Shown: in pieces, positions 35,155 through 44,566 of the stretch | Position numbering within the stretch: the stretch's first letter is position 1 | Layout: each line of letters opens with the position of its first letter | NCBI GenBank assembly: GCA_021838445.1 | Contig: JAKCDU010000018.1 | Location: forward strand, 1-64,000 | DNA from: Actinomycetes bacterium | GTDB taxonomy: Bacteria; Actinomycetota; Acidimicrobiia; Acidimicrobiales; Palsa-688 | DNA length: 64,000 nucleotides | Reading direction: 5' to 3' | The notes under the pieces: model-generated | Told to the model about the DNA's origin: nothing | Seen by the model: only the letters and a program-made list of their open reading frames with translations | The model's database searches: none | Translations under genes and position numbers: made by a program

Positions 35155-37966
35155 GGACACCCGCAACGAAGTCCCGGTTCGCCTCGTGCGTCGCCCGCTC
35201 GTGACCGAGAGCGCGGTGGGGACCCCCCCTCCCGCCCCGGCGGCGAGCGGCGAGACCGTCAACATCACCATCGACGGCCGTTCGGTCGAGGCCAAGGCCG
35301 GCCAGTGGATCATCGACGCCGCCGACGAGGCCGGCGTCTACATCCCGCGGTTCTGCTACCACCCCCGGATGAAGCCGGTCGGTATGTGCCGCATGTGCCT
35401 CGTCGAGGTCGAAGGCCCGAGGGGACCCACCCTCATGCCGGCCTGCTACAACCCCGTGGCCGACGGTATGACGATCCACACCAAGAGCGACAAGGCGGTG
35501 AAGGCCCAGGAGGGGGTGCTCGAGTTTCTCCTGGTCAACCACCCGCTCGACTGCCCGGTGTGCGACAAGGGGGGTGAGTGCCCCCTCCAGGACCAGACCC
35601 TGGCCTACGGCCCGGGCGAGTCGCGCTTCGTGGAGGAGAAGCGGCACTGGGAGAAGCCCATCCCCATCTCCGACCTGGTGTACCTCGACCGGGAGCGCTG
35701 CATCCAGTGCGGCCGCTGCGTCCGATTCGCCGACGAGGTGGCGGGGGACCCGTTCATCGACTTCGCCGAGCGCGGCGACCGCACCGAGGTGGCCATCTTC
35801 GCCGGCCAGCCCTACGGGTCCAACTTCAGCGGTAACGTCGTGCAGATCTGCCCGGTGGGGGCGCTGACGGCCAAGCCCTACCGCTTCAAGGCCCGCCCGT
35901 GGGACCTTCAGCAGGTGGAGAGCACCTGCACCACCTGCGCCGTCGGCTGTCGCAGCGCCGTCCAGGCCAGCTCCAACGAGGTGACCCGGCTGATCGGCGT
36001 GGACTCCGACCCGGTGAACTGGGGCTGGCTGTGCGACAAGGGGCGTTTCGCCTTCCCCGCCGCGGCCGGATCCACCCGCCTGTCGGTCCCTCTGGTACGC
36101 GAGGGCAACGAGCTGGTAGAGGCGACCTGGGGCGCCGCTCTGGCCCGGGCCGCCGAGGGTCTCGCTCGGGCCCGTCGCAGCGGGGGTATCGGTGTCATCG
36201 GCGGCGCCCGGCTGCCCAACGAGGACGCCTACGTGTGGTCCAAGACGGCCCGCATGGTGTTCGGCACCGACTCCGTCGACGCCCAACTGGGCGACGGGGT
36301 GCCGGCCGAGACCATCCTCGGACTGCCCCGCGCCACCATCGACGAGGCGGCCCGCGCCGCTTTGGTGATCACTGTCGCTCCCGACATCAAAGAGGAGCTG
36401 CCGGTCCTGTACCTCCGCCTGCGTCACGCCGTGCGTGAGCAGGGCACCCAGCTGGTCGAGCTGACCCCGGCGCCCACCGGTCTCACCCCCTACGCCGCCG
36501 AGACGGCCTTCTACCGGCCGGGCGAGCTGGCCGCCCTGGCGGCCGCAGTCGCCAGTTCGGAGCCGGTCACCGGGGACGTGGCGGGAGTGGCCGGGGCCAC
36601 CATCGAGGCGGTGCGGGCCCACGTGGCCCGGGCCGCGGAGGTGGGGTCGCCGTCGGGCCCGCCGGTGGTCGTGGTCCTGGGGCGGCCCTCGCTGGCCGAG
36701 TCCGAAGCCCAGGTCGCGGCGGCGGCCCACGTGCTGGCCGGGCTGCCCGGCGTCAAGTTCCTGTCGGCCCTGCGCCGGGGCAACATCCACGGCGCCCTCG
36801 ACTTCGGCCTCTCCCCTGGCGTCCTGCCCGGCCGGGTCGGGCTCGACGCCGGCCGGGAGTGGTTCGAGTACCAGTGGGGTGCCCCCCTACCGGCCGAGCG
36901 GGGCTTCGACACCGCGGCCATGCTCAACGAGTCCAGCCGGGGCCGGATGGGCGCGCTGGTCCTGGTCGGGGCCGACCCGCTCACCGACTTCCCCGATTCC
37001 AACCTGGCCCTGCGGGGCCTGCTCGGCGCCCGTTTCGTGGTGGCCGTGGACACCCACCTCAACGCCTCGGTCCGTCACGCCGACGTCGTCCTGCCCGCCT
37101 CGGCATGGGCCGAGCGGCGGGGCACCTTCACCAACGTCGAAGGGCGGATCACCTGGCTGAGCCAGCTGGTCGTGGAGCACTCGGTGTCCTGGCCCGACTG
37201 GATGATCGCCTCGGAGCTGGCCGAGCGCATGGGCGTAAACCTCGCTTTCACCTGCCTGGAGGACATCTGGGCCGAGATCGAGCGGGTGTCACCGTTGCAC
37301 CACGGGGTCCACTACGAGCTGCTCTCCGGCATCCGGGCCCGGGACGGGGTGGTCGTCCCCGCCGACGCCGCGACCATCGCCCAGACGGTGACCTCCCGGC
37401 CGCTCGACCCCATGGCCGACCCCGGCATCGCCTCGGCCGAGCTGCACCGGATCGCCCCGAGTGCCCTGCTCGTCACATCGGTGGAGATGACGCCCGAGCC
37501 CGACAGCATCGACCCCTCCGACCACGTCGCCTACCCCGAGCCGCCCCCCTCAGGGGCGTCGGGTGAAGGCGTGCCCGCCGTACCCCGCCCCCTCGGCGCC
37601 CCCCCGGTGCCCGCACCGTCGGGCGCTGCTCCCCTCGCCCAGGGGCTGCGCCTGGTCACCCGCCGAACCATGTGGGATGGAGGCACCCAGGTACAGGCCG
37701 CCGCTCAGCTCGCCGGTCTGGCGCCTGATCCTGCGGTGCGGGTCAACCCGGCGGTCCTGGCCGAAATGGGTACAGCCGAGGGCGAGATGGTGGTGCTGCG
37801 CTCGTCGCGGGGCAAGCTCACGGTGCCGGCGGCGGCCGACGCGTCGCTCCCGGCCGGCACCGCCGTCCTCACCTGGAACCTGCCCGGCGGCTCGGCCGGG
37901 GACCTGGTGGACTCGGCGGCAGTGGCGACGACGGTGACCATAGAGGCTCACGGAGGTGGCAGCTGA
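35147..37966 (+). CDS. nuoG: NADH-quinone oxidoreductase subunit G
   Basis: VNITIDGRSVEAKAGQWIIDAADEAGVYIPRFCYHPRMKPVGMCRMCLVEVEG; HPLDCPVCDKGGECPLQDQ; GTG start at 35147 rather than 34988. Confidence 0.95.
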   Translation: MSEDTRNEVPVRLVRRPLVTESAVGTPPPAPAASGETVNITIDGRSVEAKAGQWIIDAADEAGVYIPRFCYHPRMKPVGMCRMCLVEVEGPRGPTLMPACYNPVADGMTIHTKSDKAVKAQEGVLEFLLVNHPLDCPVCDKGGECPLQDQTLAYGPGESRFVEEKRHWEKPIPISDLVYLDRERCIQCGRCVRFADEVAGDPFIDFAERGDRTEVAIFAGQPYGSNFSGNVVQICPVGALTAKPYRFKARPWDLQQVESTCTTCAVGCRSAVQASSNEVTRLIGVDSDPVNWGWLCDKGRFAFPAAAGSTRLSVPLVREGNELVEATWGAALARAAEGLARARRSGGIGVIGGARLPNEDAYVWSKTARMVFGTDSVDAQLGDGVPAETILGLPRATIDEAARAALVITVAPDIKEELPVLYLRLRHAVREQGTQLVELTPAPTGLTPYAAETAFYRPGELAALAAAVASSEPVTGDVAGVAGATIEAVRAHVARAAEVGSPSGPPVVVVLGRPSLAESEAQVAAAAHVLAGLPGVKFLSALRRGNIHGALDFGLSPGVLPGRVGLDAGREWFEYQWGAPLPAERGFDTAAMLNESSRGRMGALVLVGADPLTDFPDSNLALRGLLGARFVVAVDTHLNASVRHADVVLPASAWAERRGTFTNVEGRITWLSQLVVEHSVSWPDWMIASELAERMGVNLAFTCLEDIWAEIERVSPLHHGVHYELLSGIRARDGVVVPADAATIAQTVTSRPLDPMADPGIASAELHRIAPSALLVTSVEMTPEPDSIDPSDHVAYPEPPPSGASGEGVPAVPRPLGAPPVPAPSGAAPLAQGLRLVTRRTMWDGGTQVQAAAQLAGLAPDPAVRVNPAVLAEMGTAEGEMVVLRSSRGKLTVPAAADASLPAGTAVLTWNLPGGSAGDLVDSAAVATTVTIEAHGGGS

Positions 37967-39183
37967 TGGGCAGCGACCCGCTCTTCGCCAACGGTCTCAA
38001 CCTGGCCGTGTGGCTCATCCTGTTGGGGAAGGTGCTGGTCATCTTCCTCATCGTTCTGCTGTCGGTGCTGTTCATGGTCATGTACGAGCGCAAGGCGGTG
38101 GCCTACCTGGGGGTCCGCTACGGTCCCAACCGGGCCGGGCCCAAGGGCTGGTTGCAGTCCCTCGCCGACGGCACCAAGCTGCTGTTCAAGGAGGCCTTCA
38201 CGCCCCGCAACGCCGACAAGGCGGTGTACAAGGCGGCGCCGTACCTGATGCTGGTGCCCATCATGGTGGCCTTCTCCATCGTCCCCATCGGAGGCCGGAT
38301 CACCATCGCCCACCACACCACCGAGTTGCAGCTGGCCGACCCGCAGTGGGGGATCCTCTTCCTGCTCATGACCTCGGGCCTGGCCGTCTACGGGGTGATC
38401 CTCGCCGGTTGGGCGTCGGGGTCCAAGTACCCGCTGCTCGGCTCGGTGCGGGCCAGTGCCCAGATGGTCTCCTACGAGGCCGTCCTGGGGCTCACCACCG
38501 CGACCGTCGTGCTGGTGACCGGATCGCTCAGCACCAGCACCATCGTGGCCGCCCAGAGCGGGCACTGGTCCTTCGTGCACTGGAATCTGATCCACACCGC
38601 GGTCATCCCTTTCATCCTGTTCTCGATCGCCATAACGGCTGAGATGACCCGGGCCCCCTTCGACCTGGTCGAGGCCGAGGAGGAGCTCTCCGGTGGCTAC
38701 AACCTCGAGTACTCCTCGATCGACTTCGCGTGGTTCTACCTGGCCGAGTACGCGGCGTTGGTGACCAACTCGGCCATCATCGTCACCCTCTGGTTCGGTG
38801 GTCCCAACGGCCCGACCATCGACGGCCACTCCGTCGGCCCGCTCTGGTTCACCGTCAAGGTGCTCGTGGTCCTCTACATCTTCGTGTGGATCCGGGCCAC
38901 CCTTCCCCGGTTCCGCTACGACCAGCTGATGGACCTCGGCTGGAAGCGCCTGATCCCGGCGTCGCTCATCATGTTGATGGTGGTGGCCGGCTTCCAGGCC
39001 ACCAGCACCTCCGGCGGTAACGGCGCCGGCCACTGGTTGGCCCAGCGGGAGTGGGGCCTGGCCGCGGTGGGCGGAGCTTTCGTGCTCGGCGCGCTCCTCT
39101 GGCGGGCCATAGACGTCGGCCGCCAGGCCAGCGAAGTCGAAGAAGCCCGGGAGAGCCGGCTATCCCTGGAGCGTGAGTCATGA
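37966..39183 (+). CDS. nuoH: NADH-quinone oxidoreductase subunit H
   Basis: YERKAVAYLGVRYGPNRAGPKGWLQSLADGTKLLFKE; RAPFDLVEAEEELSGGYNLEYSS. Confidence 0.96.
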   Translation: MGSDPLFANGLNLAVWLILLGKVLVIFLIVLLSVLFMVMYERKAVAYLGVRYGPNRAGPKGWLQSLADGTKLLFKEAFTPRNADKAVYKAAPYLMLVPIMVAFSIVPIGGRITIAHHTTELQLADPQWGILFLLMTSGLAVYGVILAGWASGSKYPLLGSVRASAQMVSYEAVLGLTTATVVLVTGSLSTSTIVAAQSGHWSFVHWNLIHTAVIPFILFSIAITAEMTRAPFDLVEAEEELSGGYNLEYSSIDFAWFYLAEYAALVTNSAIIVTLWFGGPNGPTIDGHSVGPLWFTVKVLVVLYIFVWIRATLPRFRYDQLMDLGWKRLIPASLIMLMVVAGFQATSTSGGNGAGHWLAQREWGLAAVGGAFVLGALLWRAIDVGRQASEVEEARESRLSLERES

Positions 39184-39905
39184 GGTTCGCCGATCTGGTC
39201 CCCGGACCGCTGCGCGGCTTCGTCGTCACCGGCAAGCTCCCGTTCAAACCCCGCCTCACCGTCCAGTACCCCGAGGAGAAGCGCCCCAAGCCCGAGCGGT
39301 TCCATGGCCGCCACGTCCTCAACCGCTACGAGGACGGCATGGAGAAGTGCATCGGATGCGAGCTGTGCGCCGGCGTGTGCCCGGCCCGCTGCATCTACGT
39401 CCGTGGCGCCGACAATCCGCCCGACACGCCGATCTCGCCCGGTGAGCGCTACGGCTTCGTGTACGAGATCAACTTCTTGCGCTGCATCCACTGCGACATG
39501 TGCGTCGAGGCCTGCCCGACCGAGGCCATCACCGAATCGAAGCTGTTCGAGTTCTCCTTCGCCAACCGCGAGGACGCCATCTACACCAAGGCCGAGCTGC
39601 TCGTCGATGACGAGGGCATGCCCCAGCAGCTGCCCTGGGAGGACTGGAAGCCCGGCGACGACCGCCACACCTCGGCGTGGGTGCGGGCCACCGCCCCGGC
39701 GGGTTCGGCGGCCATGGAGGGCCGTCCCCTCTGGTCGGGCGAGCTGGGCTACGGGGTGCGCCCGGCCCAGAAGGGGCAGAGCGATCCGACTTCGGCCGAC
39801 TACTCGGCCGACACCGATGTGTCCCTGCGCGAGACCCTCTCGGCGGCTCTGCGCGGCATCGGGGTGAGCGACCGGCGACCGGTGCGCGACGGGGAGGAGG
39901 GCTGA
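39180..39905 (+). CDS. nuoI: NADH-quinone oxidoreductase subunit I
   Basis: [18 protein letters not shown]... [19 protein letters not shown]. Confidence 0.96.
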   Translation: MRFADLVPGPLRGFVVTGKLPFKPRLTVQYPEEKRPKPERFHGRHVLNRYEDGMEKCIGCELCAGVCPARCIYVRGADNPPDTPISPGERYGFVYEINFLRCIHCDMCVEACPTEAITESKLFEFSFANREDAIYTKAELLVDDEGMPQQLPWEDWKPGDDRHTSAWVRATAPAGSAAMEGRPLWSGELGYGVRPAQKGQSDPTSADYSADTDVSLRETLSAALRGIGVSDRRPVRDGEEG

Positions 39906-40555
39906 TGCTCGCCGCCCTCCTGGCCGACAGTTCCGGGCAGGCCCTGGCCCACGCCTCGGCCTGGGCGGTGTTCGCGGTGGGAGCGGCCATGATCCTCACC
40001 GGGGCGCTCGGAGTGGTACTCCTCCGCAACCCGGTGCACTGCGCCCTGATGCTGGTGATCACCCTCTTCGGCATCGCCCTCGAGTTCATCGACCAGTCGG
40101 CCGACTTTCTCGCCGCGGTGCAGATCATCGTCTACGCCGGGGCGGTGGTGATCCTCTTCCTGTTCGTCATCATGTTCCTCGGGGTGGACCGCAAGGAGGC
40201 CATCAGCGCCGAGCCGACCCGGTTCCAGAGGCCCCTCGCCGTCCTGCTCGGCGTGGTCGCGCTGGTCGAGATCCTCGCCCTGTCCCGCATCGACCACTGG
40301 TCGGCCGGGACGCCCAGCCAGTCCGGTGCGCTCAGCGGGCCCGGCTCCAACGTGCAGAAGCTGGGTCAGGCCATCTACACCGGCTACCTGCTGCCGTTCG
40401 AGATGACCGCGGCGCTGCTGGTGATCGCAGTCGTCGCCGCCGTGGTGCTCTCCCGCCGGCACCAACCCAGCGCCAGCGAGATGAGCGAGCTCGACCAGGA
40501 GGAGCTCCTGTCGGCCCGACGGTTCACACCCCCCGACCAGGGAGATCAATCGTGA
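39905..40555 (+). CDS. nuoJ: NADH-quinone oxidoreductase subunit J
   Basis: [21 protein letters not shown]...[21 protein letters not shown]. Confidence 0.94.
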   Translation: MLAALLADSSGQALAHASAWAVFAVGAAMILTGALGVVLLRNPVHCALMLVITLFGIALEFIDQSADFLAAVQIIVYAGAVVILFLFVIMFLGVDRKEAISAEPTRFQRPLAVLLGVVALVEILALSRIDHWSAGTPSQSGALSGPGSNVQKLGQAIYTGYLLPFEMTAALLVIAVVAAVVLSRRHQPSASEMSELDQEELLSARRFTPPDQGDQS

Positions 40556-40857
40556 GCGTACCCAGCGCCTGGTATCTGGTCCTGGCCGCCGTACTGTTCG
40601 GTCTCGGGGCCACCGGCCTCCTCATAAGGCGGAACGTGCTGGTGATGTTCATGTGCATCGAGTTGATGCTCAACGCCGTGAACCTCACCTTCGTGACCTT
40701 CTCTCGCGACCTCAACGACATCGGCGGTCAGGTGAATGTGTTCTTCGTGCTCGTGGTGGCCGCCGCCGAGGTGGTCGTGGGGCTGGCCATCATCGTCGCC
40801 ATGTTCCGCCGCCGAGCCGCTGCCACCGCCGACGACATCCACATCTTGAAGGGCTGA
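40552..40857 (+). CDS. nuoK: NADH-quinone oxidoreductase subunit K
   Basis: [23 protein letters not shown]. Confidence 0.95.
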   Translation: MSVPSAWYLVLAAVLFGLGATGLLIRRNVLVMFMCIELMLNAVNLTFVTFSRDLNDIGGQVNVFFVLVVAAAEVVVGLAIIVAMFRRRAAATADDIHILKG

Positions 40858-40864
40858 CGTCTCT

Positions 40865-42778
40865 GTGAACGCCGCCTATCTGATCCCCGCCCTGCCCCTC
40901 ATCGGAGCCATCGTCCTCCTCTTCGGAGGGCGTCGCCTGCGCGAGCCCCTGTCGGGCTGGTTGGCCACCATCATGGCCGTCGGCTCGTTCGTGGCCACGG
41001 TCATCGTGTGGGTGTCCCTGCTGGGCAAGCAGGCCTCGGCCCGCAGCATCGACAAGAACATCTTTACCTGGGTTCCGGTCAACTCCCTGCACGTGAACGC
41101 CGGTCTGCAACTGGACCCGCTCTCGATCCTCTGGTGCCTGTTCGTCACCGGTGTCGGGTCGCTCATCACCCTCTACTCCATCGGCTACATGCACGGCGAC
41201 CCGAGCTTCAGCCGGTTCTTCTTCCTGCTGAACGCTTTCGTCTTCTCCATGATCGTGCTGGTGTTGGCGGACAACTATCTGTTCAGCTTCTTCGGCTGGG
41301 AGGGAGTGGGATTCTGCTCCTACGGGCTGATCGGCTTCTGGTTCGACCGGGACACGGCGGCCGTGGCGGCCAAGAAGGCCTTCGTCACCAACCGGGTGGG
41401 CGACTACGGCTTCATGATCGCCCTGTTCCTCCTCTTCCAGCACTTCGGCTCGTTCAACTACCGCGACGTGCTGCACAGCCACCTCTCGGGGAGCTTCGCC
41501 ACCGGCCTGGCCCTGATGCTCTTCCTCGGTGCCGTCGGCAAGTCGGCGCAGATCCCGCTGTACATGTGGCTGCCCGACGCCATGGAGGGCCCTACCCCTG
41601 TGTCGGCGCTGATCCACGCCGCCACCATGGTGACCGCCGGGGTCTATCTGGTCGCCCGCTCCGCCCCCATCATCCATTTCAGCTCGGCGGCCCAGTGGAC
41701 CATCTCCATCATCGGCGCCGCCACCGCCCTGCTGGCCGCGACCATCGCCTGCAACCAGAATGACATCAAGCGGGTGCTGGCCTACTCGACGGTCTCCCAG
41801 CTCGGCTACATGTTCCTGGGTGAGGGCTCGGGTGACTACGGCGCGGGCATCTACCACACGGTGATGCACGCCTTCTTCAAGGCTCTGCTGTTCCTCTCCG
41901 CCGGTGCGGTCATCCACGCCCTGCACGACGAGCAGAACATGAAGCGGATGGGCAACTTGCGCCGCTACCTGCCGATCACCTTCCCGGCGTTCATGATCGG
42001 GTTCCTGGCCCTGGCCGCCATCCCCCCCTTCGATGGTTTCTGGTCCAAGGACGCCATCCTGGCCGCGGCCTGGCACAAGAGCCCGGCGCTGTGGGCCGTG
42101 GGAGTGCTCACCGCCTTCCTCACCGCCTACTACATGACCCGGCAGGTGGTCCTGGTCTTCTTCGGCCAGTCCCGCTGGTTCGACCATGCCAAGGAGCGGG
42201 GCGCGGCCGGTGACCATCACGTCTACGAAGCCGGGGGGGTGCCCCACGAGGCGCCCGCCACCATGACCGTGCCGCTCGTGATCCTGGCCGCGGCCTCGGT
42301 GCTCGGCTGGCTCCTCGACGCTCCTTTCGGGGGGCTGGACTTCATAAACAAGTGGCTGGCCCCGCTGTTTCCCCCGACGGTGGCCCCCGCCTTCTCCGTC
42401 GCCACCGGCACCAAATGGCTGATCGGCCTGGTGTCGGTCGCCTTCGCCCTCGCCGGCCTGGCCTCCGGGGTCGCCGCCTGGCGTCGGGCCGTCGACCGGC
42501 CCCGCCTCGAGCCGGCCGTCCTCGAGCACGCCTGGTACATCGACGAGGGAGTGTCGCGGACGGTGGCAGGGCCGCTGACCCGGATGGCCAACACCTTCAG
42601 CTTCGTCATCGACGGGCGGCTGGTGGACGGGCTGGTGCGGGCCGTGTCCGGCAGCTTCGCCGCTTCGGGACGACAGCTGAGGCGGGTGCAGACCGGGTAC
42701 GTCCGCAACTACGCCCTGGGAATCAGCGCCGGAGCGGTAATCATCCTCTTCTACGTGTCCCTGCGGGCCGGGAGCTGA
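40865..42778 (+). CDS. nuoL: NADH-quinone oxidoreductase subunit L
   Basis: FFGWEGVGFCSYGLIGFWF... KSAQIPLYMWLPDAMEGPTPVSALIHAATMVTAGVYL. Confidence 0.96.
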   Translation: MNAAYLIPALPLIGAIVLLFGGRRLREPLSGWLATIMAVGSFVATVIVWVSLLGKQASARSIDKNIFTWVPVNSLHVNAGLQLDPLSILWCLFVTGVGSLITLYSIGYMHGDPSFSRFFFLLNAFVFSMIVLVLADNYLFSFFGWEGVGFCSYGLIGFWFDRDTAAVAAKKAFVTNRVGDYGFMIALFLLFQHFGSFNYRDVLHSHLSGSFATGLALMLFLGAVGKSAQIPLYMWLPDAMEGPTPVSALIHAATMVTAGVYLVARSAPIIHFSSAAQWTISIIGAATALLAATIACNQNDIKRVLAYSTVSQLGYMFLGEGSGDYGAGIYHTVMHAFFKALLFLSAGAVIHALHDEQNMKRMGNLRRYLPITFPAFMIGFLALAAIPPFDGFWSKDAILAAAWHKSPALWAVGVLTAFLTAYYMTRQVVLVFFGQSRWFDHAKERGAAGDHHVYEAGGVPHEAPATMTVPLVILAAASVLGWLLDAPFGGLDFINKWLAPLFPPTVAPAFSVATGTKWLIGLVSVAFALAGLASGVAAWRRAVDRPRLEPAVLEHAWYIDEGVSRTVAGPLTRMANTFSFVIDGRLVDGLVRAVSGSFAASGRQLRRVQTGYVRNYALGISAGAVIILFYVSLRAGS

Positions 42779-42781
42779 CCT

Positions 42782-44566
42782 TTGAAAACGACCGGCCTAC
42801 CGATCCTCAACATCATCGTGTTCCTGCCCCTCGCCGGGGCCATCATCTGCCTGCTCCTCCCCTCGGCGTCGTGGTCGTCGACCTCGCTCCGCCGGTCCTC
42901 GTGGTCCACCGGCCGGCCGGCTCCGGCCCCGGGTCCGGTGTCCACCCTCGGCCCGGCCGGAATCGTCGGGTTGGTGGTCGCTCTCCTGGAGTTGGCCTTC
43001 GTCATCTTCCTGGTCATCGACTATCCGACGTCGGGGCACGCCGCCGGCTTCCAGTTCGTCTCCCGGCACTCGTGGATCGGGGCTTTCGGTATCGACTGGA
43101 GCCTCGGGGTGGACGGGATATCGCTGTTCCTCGTGGCCATGACCGCCCTCCTGTTCCCGATCGCCATGTTCGGGCCGACCCTGAGGGGTAACAGCCGGGC
43201 TTTCATGGGGTGGATGCTGCTGCTCGAAGCGGCGTGCATGGGGACGTTCCTGTCCCTCGACCTGTTCGTCTTCTTCGTGATGTTCGAGATCACCCTGGTA
43301 CCCGGCTACTTCCTGGTGGCGGGATGGGGCGGAGCGCGCCGCAACTACGCGGCCATGAAGTTCTTCATCTACACCTTCGCCGGATCGGCGTTCCTGTTCG
43401 TCGCCATCATCGCCCTGGTCGTCCTCGCCGCTCCCCGCAACGGGGGTCACCAGACCTTCGACCTGATCACCCTGGCCCGCATCGCCGGCTCGCTGCCCCA
43501 CGCCGATCAGGTCCTGATCTTCTGCGGCTTCGCCGTCGCCTTCGCCGTGAAGATCCCCCTGGTGCCGTTCCACAGCTGGCTGCCCGACACCTACACCGAG
43601 GCGCCGACGGCGGGCTCGATGATCCTTGCCGGCATTCTCTTCAAGCTCGGCGCCTACGGCCTGCTGCGACTGGGCATCTACGTGGTACCGGTCGGCGCCG
43701 CCGACATGGCCCCGGTGCTGCTCACCCTGGCCGCGGTCGGCATCGTCTACGGGTCGCTGATCACCATCATGCAGAAGGACCTGAAGCGCCTGGTGGCCTA
43801 CGCCTCCATCGTCGACGTGGCGTTCATCGTGCTCGGTTTCTTCGCGTTCAGTTCCCAGGGCGTGACCGGCGGGGTGCTCGAGATGGTGAACCACGGTCTC
43901 ACCACGGGGGCCATCTTCTTCCTGGTCGGGATTGTCTGGGAGCGGCGTGGCACGCTGCGATTCTCCGATCTGGGCGGACTGCAGAAGTCCATGCCGATCA
44001 TGGCCGCCGTCTTCCTGGCCGTGGTGATGAGCGCCATCGGCCTGCCGGGGCTCAACGGGTTCGTGGGTGAGTTCCTGGTGCTGGTCGGCACCTTCGCCAC
44101 CCACCGGTGGTGGGCGGTGGTGGCCACCGTGGCGGTCATCACCGCGGCTGTCTACATGCTCTGGGCCTACCAGCGGGTGTTCCACGGCCCGGTCCTCAAC
44201 CCTGCCAACGACGCCGTGGCCGACATCAGCTGGCGGGAACTGGCGGTGGTGGCCCCCCTGCTGGTGGGCATCGTGTTCCTCGGCGTCTACCCGAGGCCCT
44301 TCCTCGAGCGGGTCACCCCGTCGGTCAATTACCTGCTCGACCGGGTGGAGCAGGCCGCCCCCAACGCCCACGTGCCCAAGACCCACAACGTCACCTACTC
44401 GCTCCCCGCCAACCAGGACGTCCGGGGAGGTCCCCCAGGCGCCGCCGGTGCGGCGTCGGCCTCGGGTTCGGGTGGTGCGGGGTCCGGCGGGAGTTCCGGT
44501 TCGGTGCCGTCGGCGGCGGGGTCCACCCCGGGGTCGGCCACAGCCAGCGCAGGAGGTTCGAAGTGA
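42782..44566 (+). CDS. nuoM: NADH-quinone oxidoreductase subunit M, low-complexity tail
   Basis: FVMFEITLVPGYFLVAGWGG... AVKIPLVPFHSWLPDTYTEAPTAGSMILAG. Confidence 0.95.
   Translation: MKTTGLPILNIIVFLPLAGAIICLLLPSASWSSTSLRRSSWSTGRPAPAPGPVSTLGPAGIVGLVVALLELAFVIFLVIDYPTSGHAAGFQFVSRHSWIGAFGIDWSLGVDGISLFLVAMTALLFPIAMFGPTLRGNSRAFMGWMLLLEAACMGTFLSLDLFVFFVMFEITLVPGYFLVAGWGGARRNYAAMKFFIYTFAGSAFLFVAIIALVVLAAPRNGGHQTFDLITLARIAGSLPHADQVLIFCGFAVAFAVKIPLVPFHSWLPDTYTEAPTAGSMILAGILFKLGAYGLLRLGIYVVPVGAADMAPVLLTLAAVGIVYGSLITIMQKDLKRLVAYASIVDVAFIVLGFFAFSSQGVTGGVLEMVNHGLTTGAIFFLVGIVWERRGTLRFSDLGGLQKSMPIMAAVFLAVVMSAIGLPGLNGFVGEFLVLVGTFATHRWWAVVATVAVITAAVYMLWAYQRVFHGPVLNPANDAVADISWRELAVVAPLLVGIVFLGVYPRPFLERVTPSVNYLLDRVEQAAPNAHVPKTHNVTYSLPANQDVRGGPPGAAGAASASGSGGAGSGGSSGSVPSAAGSTPGSATASAGGSK

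Noticed and set aside
33043-35313. Long antisense ORF (756 aa), and similar ones at 40790-42529, 42797-44386, 15665-17140, 35069-36790
   Set aside because: They mirror well-supported sense genes; biased composition (His/Gly/Asp/Arg rich) is typical of antisense frames in high-GC DNA.
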